Shown piece by piece: positions 33,448-43,214 of a stretch of 64,000 nt of DNA. Source of the DNA: Cohnella mopanensis (lineage in GTDB: Bacteria; Bacillota; Bacilli; Paenibacillales; Paenibacillaceae); NCBI RefSeq assembly GCF_022352055.1, contig NZ_JAKRWM010000004.1, positions 372,001 through 436,000 on the forward strand, given 5' to 3'. The notes under the pieces are model-generated. The model saw only the letters and a program-made list of their open reading frames with translations. It was not told the origin of the DNA and ran no database searches. Every line of letters begins with the position of its first letter. Positions within the stretch are counted from its first letter, which is position 1. The position numbers and the translations under genes were made by a program.

Positions 33448-35424
33448 CTATTCCCAAACGGATGAATTATAATTGCGCTTGACGTCGGAGGATTGAATGT
33501 CCTTCTTCATTAAATACGGGAACAGTAAGATTAACCCCGCAATGAAGAGGGCGAAGGCAAAATAGGCCGGTAACAAATGCAGGAAGTCCGTATAGCGGAT
33601 ATGATAATGCACGCTGAGTCCCGCGATAAAGGCAGGGGATCCGCCTGCCAGCAATGTCCACCAAAGCCAGCGCTGATATTGTTGAAGGCCCCACAGCGCA
33701 ACAATAAGGAGCATGACGGCGTTGGAGAACAAGGCCCCGCCAAATCCGGCGCGATCGTGAGCGATTAGCGAGATCAGCCTAGGATTGGCAATGTCCAATT
33801 GTTGCGGGGTTACCCCCATGAAAGCCAAATCCTGAGGGACGAACACGTTGGTCACCCCGACGCAGGCGATGACGATCCCGCCTATGCTAAGCGAAATACC
33901 CAGGGCTACGAAGCAAAGCTGCCCCCACATCGCGAGTCTCCACTCGCGGCTATTGCGCAGGTTAACGGGGGAACGAGAAGGTTGATCAGGATTCCTGCGC
34001 ATCGCGAGAAGAAACATCGGAAACAGGATGGCGACCGCCGTTGCATGAATCGGATCGAAGAAGCCGTATCCCAAATAGAGGAAGAAGCTGGGAAACCCAA
34101 CGATTCCCGATGCCATTAATGCGGTTCTCGTCCAGTGCAGTCCGTTTTTTAATCCGTTCTTAGCTAATTGATAGTAGAGGATGCCGATGGAAAGCATCGT
34201 TCCCGCTAACGTGATTCTGTCATGGGACATGAAGTGCAGAAGATGCTCGTTAATCTGTTGGAGCTCCAGTCGCGACATGCCAAGGTAAGCTTCGTCGTAA
34301 GGCAATACAACCGAAGATTCCGCGATTAACCAAGCGATGGCTCCGCCGATCATCATGCCTATCCCGAGCAAGGCCATCCATCCCCAATGCTTCCAGAAAC
34401 TCGGCTCTTTCGGTAACGGCTCTTGTTTAATCTTGTCGTAAATAATGGCTTCATTGATTCGCTTGGGTAATCCGGGGCCGGAGAAGATGAGACCGCTGTT
34501 CAAGAGGACGTTGTCGGCTCCGGCATGAATCATATGCAATGCGTCTTGCGGTTCATGGATACCGGCGGATACTTTAATAACGCTGCTTTTAGAGATTGAA
34601 GCTCTCAGTAACCTGACTTTGGATACGGCTAAGGCGGAGATGGTCCCTGTTCGACCTACCTTTACGCCGTTGCTGTCATGCAAAGCCTTTCCGATGATAT
34701 AACCGGACCAAATCGATGGATCGCTCGCGATCAGCGCTTGTTCCAGCCATGTCTCTGGATAGTCCAAAGGAATGTGAAGAAATAAGGGCTTCCGATGGAG
34801 TTCGTAATAGGCTCTTGCCCTATTCGTAATTTGTTGCAGCAGGTAGATATTGTGTTCGAGAGTTCTTGAATTCGATAGGACGTCGATATAGAAACCCGCG
34901 ACTTGCGCCGAAGACAAAGTATGTAAGAGCTGTCCGAGCTGGGTGATGGCTTGTTCGACCGAACATCCGGGCATCGGCGCGATCCTGACAAATTGGGGCA
35001 GAGCATGGGCGGGGTTATCGATTAACGATTGCATTTTCTCTAATTCGTCGTTTTCGTACTCGCTGGGGTAACAAATCGTTTCTTGCCGCCACTCGTTGCT
35101 AATGGGATCGGTACTCTGTATCGGTTGAACGGTAACCGGTCCGATTTCAATAAACCCGAATCCGAATTGGGAAACGGCTTTGTGGGCGATTGCTTGCGGG
35201 TCGACATCTCCGGACAATCCGACGGGCGTAGGAACGGGAATTCCGGCAATATGGCCCTCCAATATCGGAGAGGGTTCCATATGTCCTAAAGTTTTAATAA
35301 GCAAAGTTCCGCCGGGAAGTCGACTGACCCTACGCATGGCGTGAAGAGTCAGGCTTCTCGCTACTCTCGAAGGTAATCGAAACAATAGGGGGCGGAACAA
35401 CGTCTGGTAAGACCAATCCGGCAC
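33448..35424 (-). CDS. Dihydroorotate-dehydrogenase-like domain fused to duplicated membrane domain
   Basis: A 658-residue protein. Residues 1-330 follow the class-2 DHODH (PyrD) barrel: LFRPLLFRLPSRVARSLTLH, IPVPTPVGLSGDVDP, FGFIEIGPVTVQP, VGRTGTISALAVSKVRLLR, IKVSAGI and LLNSGLIFSGPGLPKRIN. The canonical INISSPN-type substrate motif is not recognisable, so catalysis of the pyrimidine reaction is doubtful. Residues 345-640 hold about eight helices with an internal duplication (near 377 and 532, each ending HDR). GTG 35424 has GGAG eight bases upstream, and the promoter -10 at 35456 excludes the earlier TTG. I do not know its role. Confidence 0.75.
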   Translation of the reverse strand: MPDWSYQTLFRPLLFRLPSRVARSLTLHAMRRVSRLPGGTLLIKTLGHMEPSPILEGHIAGIPVPTPVGLSGDVDPQAIAHKAVSQFGFGFIEIGPVTVQPIQSTDPISNEWRQETICYPSEYENDELEKMQSLIDNPAHALPQFVRIAPMPGCSVEQAITQLGQLLHTLSSAQVAGFYIDVLSNSRTLEHNIYLLQQITNRARAYYELHRKPLFLHIPLDYPETWLEQALIASDPSIWSGYIIGKALHDSNGVKVGRTGTISALAVSKVRLLRASISKSSVIKVSAGIHEPQDALHMIHAGADNVLLNSGLIFSGPGLPKRINEAIIYDKIKQEPLPKEPSFWKHWGWMALLGIGMMIGGAIAWLIAESSVVLPYDEAYLGMSRLELQQINEHLLHFMSHDRITLAGTMLSIGILYYQLAKNGLKNGLHWTRTALMASGIVGFPSFFLYLGYGFFDPIHATAVAILFPMFLLAMRRNPDQPSRSPVNLRNSREWRLAMWGQLCFVALGISLSIGGIVIACVGVTNVFVPQDLAFMGVTPQQLDIANPRLISLIAHDRAGFGGALFSNAVMLLIVALWGLQQYQRWLWWTLLAGGSPAFIAGLSVHYHIRYTDFLHLLPAYFAFALFIAGLILLFPYLMKKDIQSSDVKRNYNSSVWE

Positions 35425-35455
35425 GGGCTCAACTCCAATAACTATTTTCAAAAAG

Positions 35456-35464
35456 AGTATATCA
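35456..35464 (-). promoter_or_regulatory. Extended -10 promoter (TGATATACT)
   Basis: The minus strand has TATACT with TG one base upstream. The start of transcription would be near 35449, which supports GTG 35424 as the start codon. Confidence 0.55.
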
Positions 35465-35597
35465 CATCTTCTATTCGTAGCAGCCGGAGGATAGGGATGA
35501 CGGTTTCAAGGGTTGTCGCGCATGAGCTAACCTGATAATATTCGGTTAGGATTTACGATAGATTTACGATAACCGACTCGTCGAATGGGAGCTTATT

Positions 35598-36749
35598 ATG
35601 AAATTTGCCGTTCAATATTTATCGTTCTTCGTTATTCAGAATGAGGGCTCCGACCCGGATGGCCCTAAGAAATACAAGCATTATCAGACGCTCACGCACG
35701 AGGAATACCAGGATAGCGAGCTGAAAGCTTTCTTGGACGGAGAGTTCAAGCGGATCGCCAAAAGAAAAGCCGAGATCAACGCCGTCTCCGAACAAGTGCC
35801 GACGAAGATCGGGCGGTTCATAGTGGAGCCGGGACACGACTTGACGAGTAACCCCAACTACAACCTGTTCCAACGTCTGAGAACGGCTGCGGACAAGGCG
35901 GAATTCCACAACTGCGGAGACGACCTGCTTCGCATCTATATGGATACGAACTCGGTTAGGGGAGGGGCATTCGTCTTGGCGACGGCCAAGCTAAACGATC
36001 TGTACGATGATCCGTTTCTCTTCCTGTTTAAGTGCGATTTCGAGACGAAGATCGCGCGGGTGTCCGACGAGAAGAGCTTGATCTCTCAAGTGGAGATGGC
36101 GATTAACGCCAAGAATATCAAGTCGATCCAGTATCCGCACATGCCGGAAGAGGGAATGCTCGAAGAGTGGGAACTGAAAATTCACCAAGCCTCCCATGCG
36201 AGGTACTTCGAGGATTTTCTGAAATACGTCAGCTATGAGAAGTCTAAGCCGGAGATCGTCGCCGATCAGGTGATGGAGATGGTTAACCAATACATGGAGA
36301 CCAAATGGCAAGGCGCGGATATTCCGTATTATAATGCCGAAGACGCGGCGGAAGTCGCGGAGACGGAAGAAGTCGTCGCGATGAGGCAAGAGAAGCAGCA
36401 ATTCGACGTGTGGGCGGCAGGGGAAAAGCGAGAGCTGCAAGAAAAATGGACCCATGATCGCGTCGTGGAAGCGACAAAGCAGATTGTCGAGCTGCAGCCC
36501 GATCTCGAGCTTAAGTTCAAGCTGGATGACGTCTCGATTAAAGGACATATGGACGATTACGGCAACAATATTCATATTGCGCGTATGAATGGGCGATATA
36601 TCGTCCTGATCGAAGGGGATAACTTTCAATTCGATAAGGGAGTATCGCCGATCGAGCTGCTGCATCCGGAAGAGATGCAGGAGGTATTGCGGCGTCTCGG
36701 CAGCGGCGTTCGCAGGCGTGCGAGCGGCGAAGCGCCGGCATTGGATTAA
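35598..36749 (+). CDS. DUF3900 family protein
   Basis: A 383-residue soluble protein of a Bacillales-restricted family of unknown function. Long stretches match my memory of the family: KYKHYQTLT, FLDGEFKRIAKRK, VPTKIGRFIVEPG, IYMDTNSVRGGAF and MPEEGMLEEWELKIHQASH. The C-terminal third is charged and helical. Upstream the 11-base unit GATTTACGATA is repeated in tandem (35550-35571), perhaps an operator. It is monocistronic with its own terminator. Confidence 0.78.
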   Translation: MKFAVQYLSFFVIQNEGSDPDGPKKYKHYQTLTHEEYQDSELKAFLDGEFKRIAKRKAEINAVSEQVPTKIGRFIVEPGHDLTSNPNYNLFQRLRTAADKAEFHNCGDDLLRIYMDTNSVRGGAFVLATAKLNDLYDDPFLFLFKCDFETKIARVSDEKSLISQVEMAINAKNIKSIQYPHMPEEGMLEEWELKIHQASHARYFEDFLKYVSYEKSKPEIVADQVMEMVNQYMETKWQGADIPYYNAEDAAEVAETEEVVAMRQEKQQFDVWAAGEKRELQEKWTHDRVVEATKQIVELQPDLELKFKLDDVSIKGHMDDYGNNIHIARMNGRYIVLIEGDNFQFDKGVSPIELLHPEEMQEVLRRLGSGVRRRASGEAPALD

Positions 36750-36759
36750 ACTCGGAAGG

Positions 36760-36800
36760 GACTATCTCGCGAGGCCGCGAAGGCTAAGGGGATAGTCTTT
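36760..36800 (+). terminator. Terminator after DUF3900 gene
   Basis: GACTATC and GATAGTC close a hairpin with an inner GC-rich part, followed by TTTTC and a second T run. Confidence 0.7.
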
Positions 36801-36887
36801 TCATTTTTTTTTGCGGTCGTTTAATTTTCCATTAAAAGTTATAATTGAGCTAGTGTGGATATGAAGAATGGATTGGGGAGTCATGAG

Positions 36888-38006
36888 ATGTCGGAGCATA
36901 TGAATTGGCGGGGAAAAGTGCTTGCCCTCGTAATCCTAGTTATTGCTGCGGGTTTATTGGTATTCGGTATTCGTTTATACGATCGGGAGGAGAAGCTAGA
37001 CCCCGCCGTCACGCAGGTTATCGCGGAGAACGAGCGGCCGACCGCATCTCGTCCAGAATCATTGGCGGACAAATATGCCGATCTTGGACTCATCGACGTA
37101 CATAATCATGACGCCTATAAATATTTATTATCCTTTCCGACGTGGAATCGATACCATGTCGGGAAAATCGTACTGTTCGGTAACATATCGGAGCCTTCGG
37201 CGATGATTACGGATGCGCTAGCCTGGGGAGCGTATAATCAATATCCGGATCGGATTTACCCGTTCTTTTCCGGCTTTAATATGTTCGAGGAGGAAGGGTT
37301 GCAAACGGTACGTAACCAATTGGAGAAAGGATTTCTCGGAGTAGGGGAAACAGTCGCCGCTTCAAGTAACTCGCCCGTACTCGCTAATGTTATCTGGAAA
37401 GCTTCGGACTCGATGGACGGTAATCTTCCGAAGGTTTATGAGCTTTGCGCCGAGTACGACGCGCCGATCCTGCTCCATATCGACCCGCCGAGCGGCATGC
37501 AAATCGAGAAGCTGGAGGAGGCGTTGAAACAATACCCGGATACCCTCTTTATTTTCGCGCATGCCAACGTTTATCAAGATGCGGATTCCATCGGTAAGTT
37601 GCTAGAAAGTTATTCTAACCTTTATATCGATTTTTTCGCTGGCTTTACGTCCTATAATCCGGCCAGCCCCTATAAGACGGAATCTTATATCGACCTTATC
37701 GAGCAGTACCCGGATCGCTTCTTCTTAAGCACCGACGGTGCCTACGATATGACCTACGATGAAGCGATTCCGGCTATGTACGAGACTATCGAGCTATTAA
37801 AGCCGGAGACGAGAAAGAAAGTCGCAAGCGGCAACTTCCAGCGAATCATAGACGCGCAGCGCCCGACCAAGACGCAACTGAAATTGTTCGAGAAGCTTGG
37901 CGGAAGCGTAGGGACGGGCGCGGACCCCGCAACTTTGAGCCGCCATGAAATGAATAAACTGCTGTTTAAGCTTGATGCCGCGTCTAAAAATTCTGTTGAT
38001 AAGTGA
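36888..38006 (+). CDS. Membrane-anchored amidohydrolase-family protein
   Basis: A 372-residue protein. One N-terminal membrane helix (residues 10-30) anchors an outward-facing domain. The TIM-barrel metal hydrolase motifs follow in order: LIDVHNHDA (HxH), ILLHID, FIFAHANV and STDGAYD. This is the amidohydrolase-2 pattern (decarboxylase/lactonase-type). ATG 36888 follows GGGGAG by seven bases. An extracytoplasmic location is unusual for this family. The substrate is unknown. Confidence 0.78.
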   Translation: MSEHMNWRGKVLALVILVIAAGLLVFGIRLYDREEKLDPAVTQVIAENERPTASRPESLADKYADLGLIDVHNHDAYKYLLSFPTWNRYHVGKIVLFGNISEPSAMITDALAWGAYNQYPDRIYPFFSGFNMFEEEGLQTVRNQLEKGFLGVGETVAASSNSPVLANVIWKASDSMDGNLPKVYELCAEYDAPILLHIDPPSGMQIEKLEEALKQYPDTLFIFAHANVYQDADSIGKLLESYSNLYIDFFAGFTSYNPASPYKTESYIDLIEQYPDRFFLSTDGAYDMTYDEAIPAMYETIELLKPETRKKVASGNFQRIIDAQRPTKTQLKLFEKLGGSVGTGADPATLSRHEMNKLLFKLDAASKNSVDK

Positions 38007-38094
38007 TTGTTAGACTTTGGAGTACGTGAACGCCGACGATTAGGTTTATAATTAATTTAGAGAAAAGGGTCTAAATCTAATCGAGGCGGAATCT

Positions 38095-40407
38095 ATGAAC
38101 GTTGAATATATCGAAATCAAAAAGAGTAAAAAGATTGCAATAGAGCTTAGAAGGCGTTTGTCGGGTGCATACGCTAGGGATACGGGAATAAGCAAATATG
38201 CTATCGTTTGCGTGTGGTTGCTGAGCTGTTTGGCCGTTGGGGTATCCGCAGTGGGTATGCCTACCGGCTTTGGAGTGATCTTCGACGTCGTATCGGGCAT
38301 TGCTTTGAATACGATCGCAATCGTCCTAGCGGCTGCCGGAATCGGGGCAATCCTAGCTCTTGCCGGAATAAGAATACCCGGATTTACGGCCGGGAGCATA
38401 CTCTATGTCGGGGTAGTCGTCTATTTCGTCTTGTACTTTTCCGAATTTGGATGGAAAGCCGCTGTTTTCTTCTCGGCTACCAGCACTCTGATCTCTGCGG
38501 GTTTAGGGCTTCTAACGGGAGCGATCGTACGTCTTCGGCCAAAACGCAGAAGAATCGCGCTAGGCGTGACTGCAGCGATTGTCATTGGGGGCGTGTACGC
38601 CCTGGCGGGCTTTCCTCGCCTGCTTCCGACGATGTCGGACGCTAAAGCGGATGCGGATAGCGCCGATAGAGTAGGCTATGCCAAAGGCAGCGAAGTACAC
38701 TCATTGGCTGCGATCGTTCCGGATCCTTCTGCGACCGGAGATTATGCTATTCGTGACTTCACTTATGCCAGCGGGAATGATCGGCATCGTGCCGAATATG
38801 GAGAACAAGCCGGAGAGTTATCCGCGTCCGTGGATGCATCGGCGTATATTGAAGACTGGCCGTGGTTGCGCGATAAATTCTGGGGCTTCGACGAGGCGCA
38901 GCTACCGTTAAACGGAAGAGTGTGGATGCCGGACGGGGAAGGGCCATTTCCTCTCGTGCTCATGGTTCATGGTAATCATCTCATGGAGAAGTTTTCCGAT
39001 GGCGGTTACGAATATTTGGGCAAATTACTTGCGAGCAGAGGGATCATTGCCGTATCGGTCGACGAAAATTTCTTGAATTATTCCGTATGGTCGGGCATTC
39101 CCGAGCAAGATATGAAGCTGCGCGCATGGATGCTGTTGAAGCATATTGGGCAAATCCAGCAGTTTAGCGAGCAGGCGGAATCGCAATTTTACGGTAAGGT
39201 CGATTTTGGACGGATTGCTTTACTCGGGCACTCCCGCGGAGGCCAAGCGGCGGCTATGGCGGCAGCGAGAAACACATGGTTCGCGGACGATCTTAGCTTA
39301 CCGGAAGCAAGCAGCTACTCGGTTCAGGCGATCGTTGCGCTTGCGCCGACGGATACGGTTGTAGAGGACAGATGGACGGAGCTTGAAGATATTTCTTATT
39401 TGACCCTTCAAGGCGCAAAAGATTCCGATTTGGTTAATTTCTACGGCGATAGGCAGTATGGACGAATTGCTTATTCGGAGGATGCGGATTCGGAAGTGTT
39501 CAAAGCATCCCTCTATATAGAAGATGCTAACCACAGCCAATTTAATACGGAGTGGGGCGAATCGGATAACGCATGGCCGGCAGGCCTGTTCATCCGTCCG
39601 AAGGAACTGCTCGAGCCGGATGACCAACGTCAAATTGCCAAGGTATACGTATCGGCGTTTTTGGAGGCGGCATTACACGATGATGATCGTTATCTAGCCT
39701 TGTTCCGCGATTATCGTAACGGATTGAGCTTCCTTCCCGATACGCGGTATTTCAATCAATTCGAGAGCGGCAGCTTCCGACGGATTGCCGATTTCAAGGG
39801 CGATAACCGTTCGAATCTTTCTCCCGGCTTAAGCGCGGAAGCGACGGATCTGGCCGATTGGAAGCAAACCGATGCTTTGAATCGTCAAGGGCAGGGCAAA
39901 GGGGATCGCGGGGTCGAGCTTGCCTGGGAGGATGAGGGTTCATACACGATCCATTTGAGTCCAACTGCCGCTAGCGGAATGAGAGAAGAGGATATTCTAA
40001 TGTTCTCTCTGGCTAATATGGGGTTAGATTTGGAAAAGGACGAGAAGTATGAGGGGCCAGAGCAATTGGAGGCGTTGGCGGAAGCGGTAGAATCCAATCT
40101 ATCGATCGACATAGAGCTGGCGGATCGTGCAGGTGAAGCAGCGAGATTGCCGCTGGACGATTTTATGGAGACGGAGCCCCAAGTCGCTACGGCGTTTACG
40201 TGGCTGCCGGGAATGGAATCCGTTATAAGCGATGGGAAGTTTAAAGATGCCGGGGAGCCGGTATACCAAACCTACGAGCTTCCGGTCGAAGCTTTCCTTA
40301 AAGAGAATCCGGATTTCGATCCTGACGAATGGACGCAAATTACGTTCTACTTCAACGATGGGCCGGGCAAGGTGATGCTAGACGATTTGGGTTTGATGGC
40401 GGGGTAA
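38095..40407 (+). CDS. Large membrane-anchored alpha/beta hydrolase, 770 aa
   Basis: The N-terminal 185 residues hold about five membrane helices. An alpha/beta-hydrolase domain follows: VLMVHGNH (oxyanion), the nucleophile elbow LLGHSRGGQAA, and later IEDANHSQFN with a possible catalytic His. The C-terminal 230 residues form a beta-rich region (YTIHLSPTAASG, then FYFNDGPGKVMLDDLGL) like a carbohydrate-binding or galactose-binding-like fold. It probably acts on an extracytoplasmic ester or glycan; the substrate is unknown. It lies 88 bases after the amidohydrolase gene. Confidence 0.75.
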   Translation: MNVEYIEIKKSKKIAIELRRRLSGAYARDTGISKYAIVCVWLLSCLAVGVSAVGMPTGFGVIFDVVSGIALNTIAIVLAAAGIGAILALAGIRIPGFTAGSILYVGVVVYFVLYFSEFGWKAAVFFSATSTLISAGLGLLTGAIVRLRPKRRRIALGVTAAIVIGGVYALAGFPRLLPTMSDAKADADSADRVGYAKGSEVHSLAAIVPDPSATGDYAIRDFTYASGNDRHRAEYGEQAGELSASVDASAYIEDWPWLRDKFWGFDEAQLPLNGRVWMPDGEGPFPLVLMVHGNHLMEKFSDGGYEYLGKLLASRGIIAVSVDENFLNYSVWSGIPEQDMKLRAWMLLKHIGQIQQFSEQAESQFYGKVDFGRIALLGHSRGGQAAAMAAARNTWFADDLSLPEASSYSVQAIVALAPTDTVVEDRWTELEDISYLTLQGAKDSDLVNFYGDRQYGRIAYSEDADSEVFKASLYIEDANHSQFNTEWGESDNAWPAGLFIRPKELLEPDDQRQIAKVYVSAFLEAALHDDDRYLALFRDYRNGLSFLPDTRYFNQFESGSFRRIADFKGDNRSNLSPGLSAEATDLADWKQTDALNRQGQGKGDRGVELAWEDEGSYTIHLSPTAASGMREEDILMFSLANMGLDLEKDEKYEGPEQLEALAEAVESNLSIDIELADRAGEAARLPLDDFMETEPQVATAFTWLPGMESVISDGKFKDAGEPVYQTYELPVEAFLKENPDFDPDEWTQITFYFNDGPGKVMLDDLGLMAG

Positions 40408-40523
40408 CGAGTGGTGATGGGGAACGTTTCGTTAGCTGCTGTTGGATGTGTTAAGATTTAGTTGTTGAAATACGGGGGACTTCAAGTCGGGGTTCCCGGC
40501 TACGAAGAAGGGGAGGATCGATC

Positions 40524-40868
40524 ATGGCGTTGACGAAAAAGCTAGTCGTTAAAGGCGGGGTCGGAAGAGCTTTGCTGGATACGGCTAAGCTGGGATGCGA
40601 ATTCACGTTAGATCCGTCGGAGCGCGGTTGGAAAATGGATATCGGGAATGTCGACGCGCGGTTGGCCGAACAAATAGTAAGCTTGGCCCAAGAAGTTCAC
40701 TTCTTCTATTACGAGGATAACGAAGAGGAGCAGTATCACCGGAAATGGTGGATAAGCGACTTGGATTGCCCGGTTATCTCCTATGAGCCGAATGCTGCCA
40801 AGCTTACAATAGAAGCGTCCGAGCGCATCGGATTTACGGTAGACAGCTCGGAACACGGCATGAAATAA
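40524..40868 (+). CDS. Hypothetical protein, 114 aa
   Basis: I do not recognise a family. It is soluble and acidic, with FFYYEDNEEEQYHRKWWISDLD near the middle (positions of this acidic/aromatic patch: residues 59-80). There is no signal peptide. GGGGAGG precedes the ATG at good distance, and the stop is followed by a hairpin, so the gene is likely real. Confidence 0.6.
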   Translation: MALTKKLVVKGGVGRALLDTAKLGCEFTLDPSERGWKMDIGNVDARLAEQIVSLAQEVHFFYYEDNEEEQYHRKWWISDLDCPVISYEPNAAKLTIEASERIGFTVDSSEHGMK

Positions 40869-40872
40869 AAAG

Positions 40873-40894
40873 AAGGAGCGGGCTACCGCTCCTT
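40873..40894 (-). terminator. Terminator of the ketopantoate-reductase-like gene
   Basis: AAGGAGCGG and CCGCTCCTT form a perfect nine-pair stem with a four-base loop. On the minus strand it is followed by CTTTTTATTT. It overlaps the stop codon of that gene. Confidence 0.8.
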
Positions 40895-41819
40895 AATGCG
40901 AGGCTAATGAACGAGACTTCTCATAAATAGCCAACCGTTGGTAAATCGCTTCGAGCAAAGGAACGGAGCATTGGTAACGACGGGCTAATTCCACGAGATA
41001 CCCTTGGATGTGCGCGGATTCCGTTGGGAGACCCTGCGTAAGATCCCTTAACATGGACGATGTGCTCCCGGCGGACATTTTGCTAACCATTAACAGCTGT
41101 TTCTCGACATAATCGTCATTCAGCGATCCGCCGGCCTGTCTGATGACTTCTGCCGTTTCGTTGAAAACGCGACGGAAGGTGTCCATTCCCCCGGGAGCCT
41201 CGCGGATGTCCCCGACGGGGGCTTGGAACAACGTCGTTAAGCCCGATAACACGTTAATAAACGCGTATTTTTCCCACAAATCGCGCTCGATATCCGATTT
41301 CTCGGTAAACAGCGGAGCGGTGGACAAGACGGCTCGCACGTTCTCGTATTCATTGTATGTGAAATTGCGATAATTCCCGTATGTAAAAGAATGATAAGGA
41401 GCCAGATGGCGAATGGCGCCGTCATCTCCTAATGTGGCTTCGATCCGTGCGACGCCGCCAAGAAGAGGTTGTCCGGGGTAAGAGTCCAGTATTTGTTCCA
41501 TGTGCTTTATTCCGTTCAAGTAAGGCAAGATGACGGAACGCGGGTGCAAATAAGGCCGAAGCTGAGCGAGCGCTTCGGTTAGCCCGTAGGCTTTGGAGGC
41601 TAGTATGGCGAGATCAAACGGTCCTCCGGATTGTCCGCTCGTTAGCAACGGAGGATGACCCCGATAATCGCCGATGGGGCTCTTCACGCAGAGTCCGTTT
41701 TCTTCTAACCAACGTTTTCTCCCCTCGCGTACCATTAAAGTGACATCGATCCCCGCCTCTAACATTCGTGCGGCTATGAATCCACCGATTGCTCCCGCCC
41801 CAACGATAACTACTTTCAT
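40893..41819 (-). CDS. Ketopantoate reductase family protein (ApbA/PanE)
   Basis: A 308-residue NADPH-dependent reductase. The Rossmann loop is KVVIVGAGAIGGFIAARML; LNGIKHMEQI holds the catalytic-region Asn, and the C-terminal helical domain has LTTLFQAPVGDIRE and TSSMLRDLTQGLPTES. It would make pantoate for CoA synthesis. Firmicutes often have several paralogues, so panE identity is not certain. AGGAG lies ten bases before the ATG. Confidence 0.85.
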   Translation of the reverse strand: MKVVIVGAGAIGGFIAARMLEAGIDVTLMVREGRKRWLEENGLCVKSPIGDYRGHPPLLTSGQSGGPFDLAILASKAYGLTEALAQLRPYLHPRSVILPYLNGIKHMEQILDSYPGQPLLGGVARIEATLGDDGAIRHLAPYHSFTYGNYRNFTYNEYENVRAVLSTAPLFTEKSDIERDLWEKYAFINVLSGLTTLFQAPVGDIREAPGGMDTFRRVFNETAEVIRQAGGSLNDDYVEKQLLMVSKMSAGSTSSMLRDLTQGLPTESAHIQGYLVELARRYQCSVPLLEAIYQRLAIYEKSRSLASH

Positions 41820-41979
41820 GACCCATTCGCTCCTGTTCTCTCGACTATGTGGTTATCCTCCATCATAACATTAGGAGGCGCAATTAGTAGCCGTCCGATT
41901 GTCTCTTCAGCGACAACCTTTCTTATGGAACGATCGTATAATCAGGTAGAAGAGAAAAACGGGAAATGAGGCGGATTAG

Positions 41980-42576
41980 GTGATCATTTGGATTAACGGC
42001 GCATTCGGCTCTGGCAAAACCCAGACGGCGGCTGAGCTACATAGAAGGGTGGTTAACTCTTTCGTCTATGATCCGGAGAACGCGGGTTTTTTTATTCGGA
42101 AAAACATCCCTTCGCCCATCCGCCATGATGATTTTCAAGATGATCCCTTATGGCGCGAGTTTAACTATTCGATGATTAGACGTCTTGATCGCGAGTATGA
42201 AGGGGTGACTATTGTACCTATGACGGTGGTCAATCCTCTCTACTTCGAAGAGATTGTAGGGAGGCTTCGCGCAGAAGGAGTGACGATTCATCATTTTGCT
42301 TTATGCGCATCCAAGGAAACGATAAGAAAACGCTTGAGAAGCCGGGGGGAAGGGCGCGGTTCGTGGGCTTTCCGGCAAGTAGACAGATGCAACGAAGGGT
42401 TGTCGGCAGAAGCGTTCAAGCATCATGTCGATACGGAAAACAAAACGGTTTCGGATAATGTTGAGCTTATCGCATCTTTATGCGGTATCGAGCTGCTGCC
42501 GGATAATAGAGGCAAGGCGAGGAAGGCAGTTGACCGTTGGGTGACTCAGGTCAAGCAAATCCGGTTTTTAGGATAA
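41980..42576 (+). CDS. tmrB: Tunicamycin-resistance-type P-loop protein
   Basis: A 198-residue ATP-binding protein closely resembling B. subtilis TmrB: MIIWINGAFGSGKTQTA (Walker A), FVYDPENAGF, REFNYSMIRRL, TIVPMTVVNP, HHFALCASKETIRKRLRSR and QVDRCNEGLS. TmrB confers resistance to tunicamycin, probably by binding it at the membrane. The start is GTG 41980 with GAGGCGG upstream. It is divergent from the reductase gene and monocistronic. Confidence 0.88.
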   Translation: MIIWINGAFGSGKTQTAAELHRRVVNSFVYDPENAGFFIRKNIPSPIRHDDFQDDPLWREFNYSMIRRLDREYEGVTIVPMTVVNPLYFEEIVGRLRAEGVTIHHFALCASKETIRKRLRSRGEGRGSWAFRQVDRCNEGLSAEAFKHHVDTENKTVSDNVELIASLCGIELLPDNRGKARKAVDRWVTQVKQIRFLG

Positions 42577-42693
42577 GAGCGGACGTATCGCACGATCATT
42601 ACTTTTGGCCATGCCGGAATATGACGATAGTCACTAACGGAAGTTCACTATTTCCCTTATGCTAAATATATCCCAAACACGAGGTGAACCATA

Positions 42694-43182
42694 ATGGATT
42701 ATTCAGTATATTCGATAGCAATATTGGTGGCGGCATTGGTTATATGGCGTAGAGCTCGCGGAATGTACCGGCCTATTCGCGGGAACGGAACCCGCCTGAT
42801 CCTGCCGATGCTGTTCCTGGCTCCCAGCCTGCTCTTAATCTTCGGAGCGAAGGCGCATGCTCCTGCGTGGGAGTGGGGTTCGGCGCTTGCGATCGGATGC
42901 CTCCTATCCTTGCCTCTTATTATCACGACCAATTTTGAGCGTCGCGACGACCAGCAAATATACGCAGTGAAAAATATGGGGTTCTTTGTTTCATTCCTAG
43001 CAGTGCTTGTTATCCGCTTTCTGCTTCGAGATTATTTGAGCGGACTGGATCAAGAAACAATGGCTGCATTGTTCATGACGTTATTAGTCGGTTATGTCGT
43101 TCCGTGGAGAGTCGTATCTTATCTTAAGTTTCGCAAGTTATATTTAAGCGGATCGGGTGGAATGAATCTTACCTCGAAATAA
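42694..43182 (+). CDS. CcdC-family integral membrane protein
   Basis: A 162-residue protein with about five membrane helices, starting YSIAILVAALVIWRRARGMYRPIRGNGTRLILPMLF, a pattern typical of B. subtilis CcdC (DUF1453). CcdC is encoded with the cytochrome c biogenesis protein CcdA in Bacillus, but its role is unclear. No CcdA gene is adjacent here. GAGGTG precedes the ATG. Confidence 0.8.
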   Translation: MDYSVYSIAILVAALVIWRRARGMYRPIRGNGTRLILPMLFLAPSLLLIFGAKAHAPAWEWGSALAIGCLLSLPLIITTNFERRDDQQIYAVKNMGFFVSFLAVLVIRFLLRDYLSGLDQETMAALFMTLLVGYVVPWRVVSYLKFRKLYLSGSGGMNLTSK

Positions 43183-43214
43183 GAGCCCATAACAGGACCC
43201 TCTTTCATATCGAT

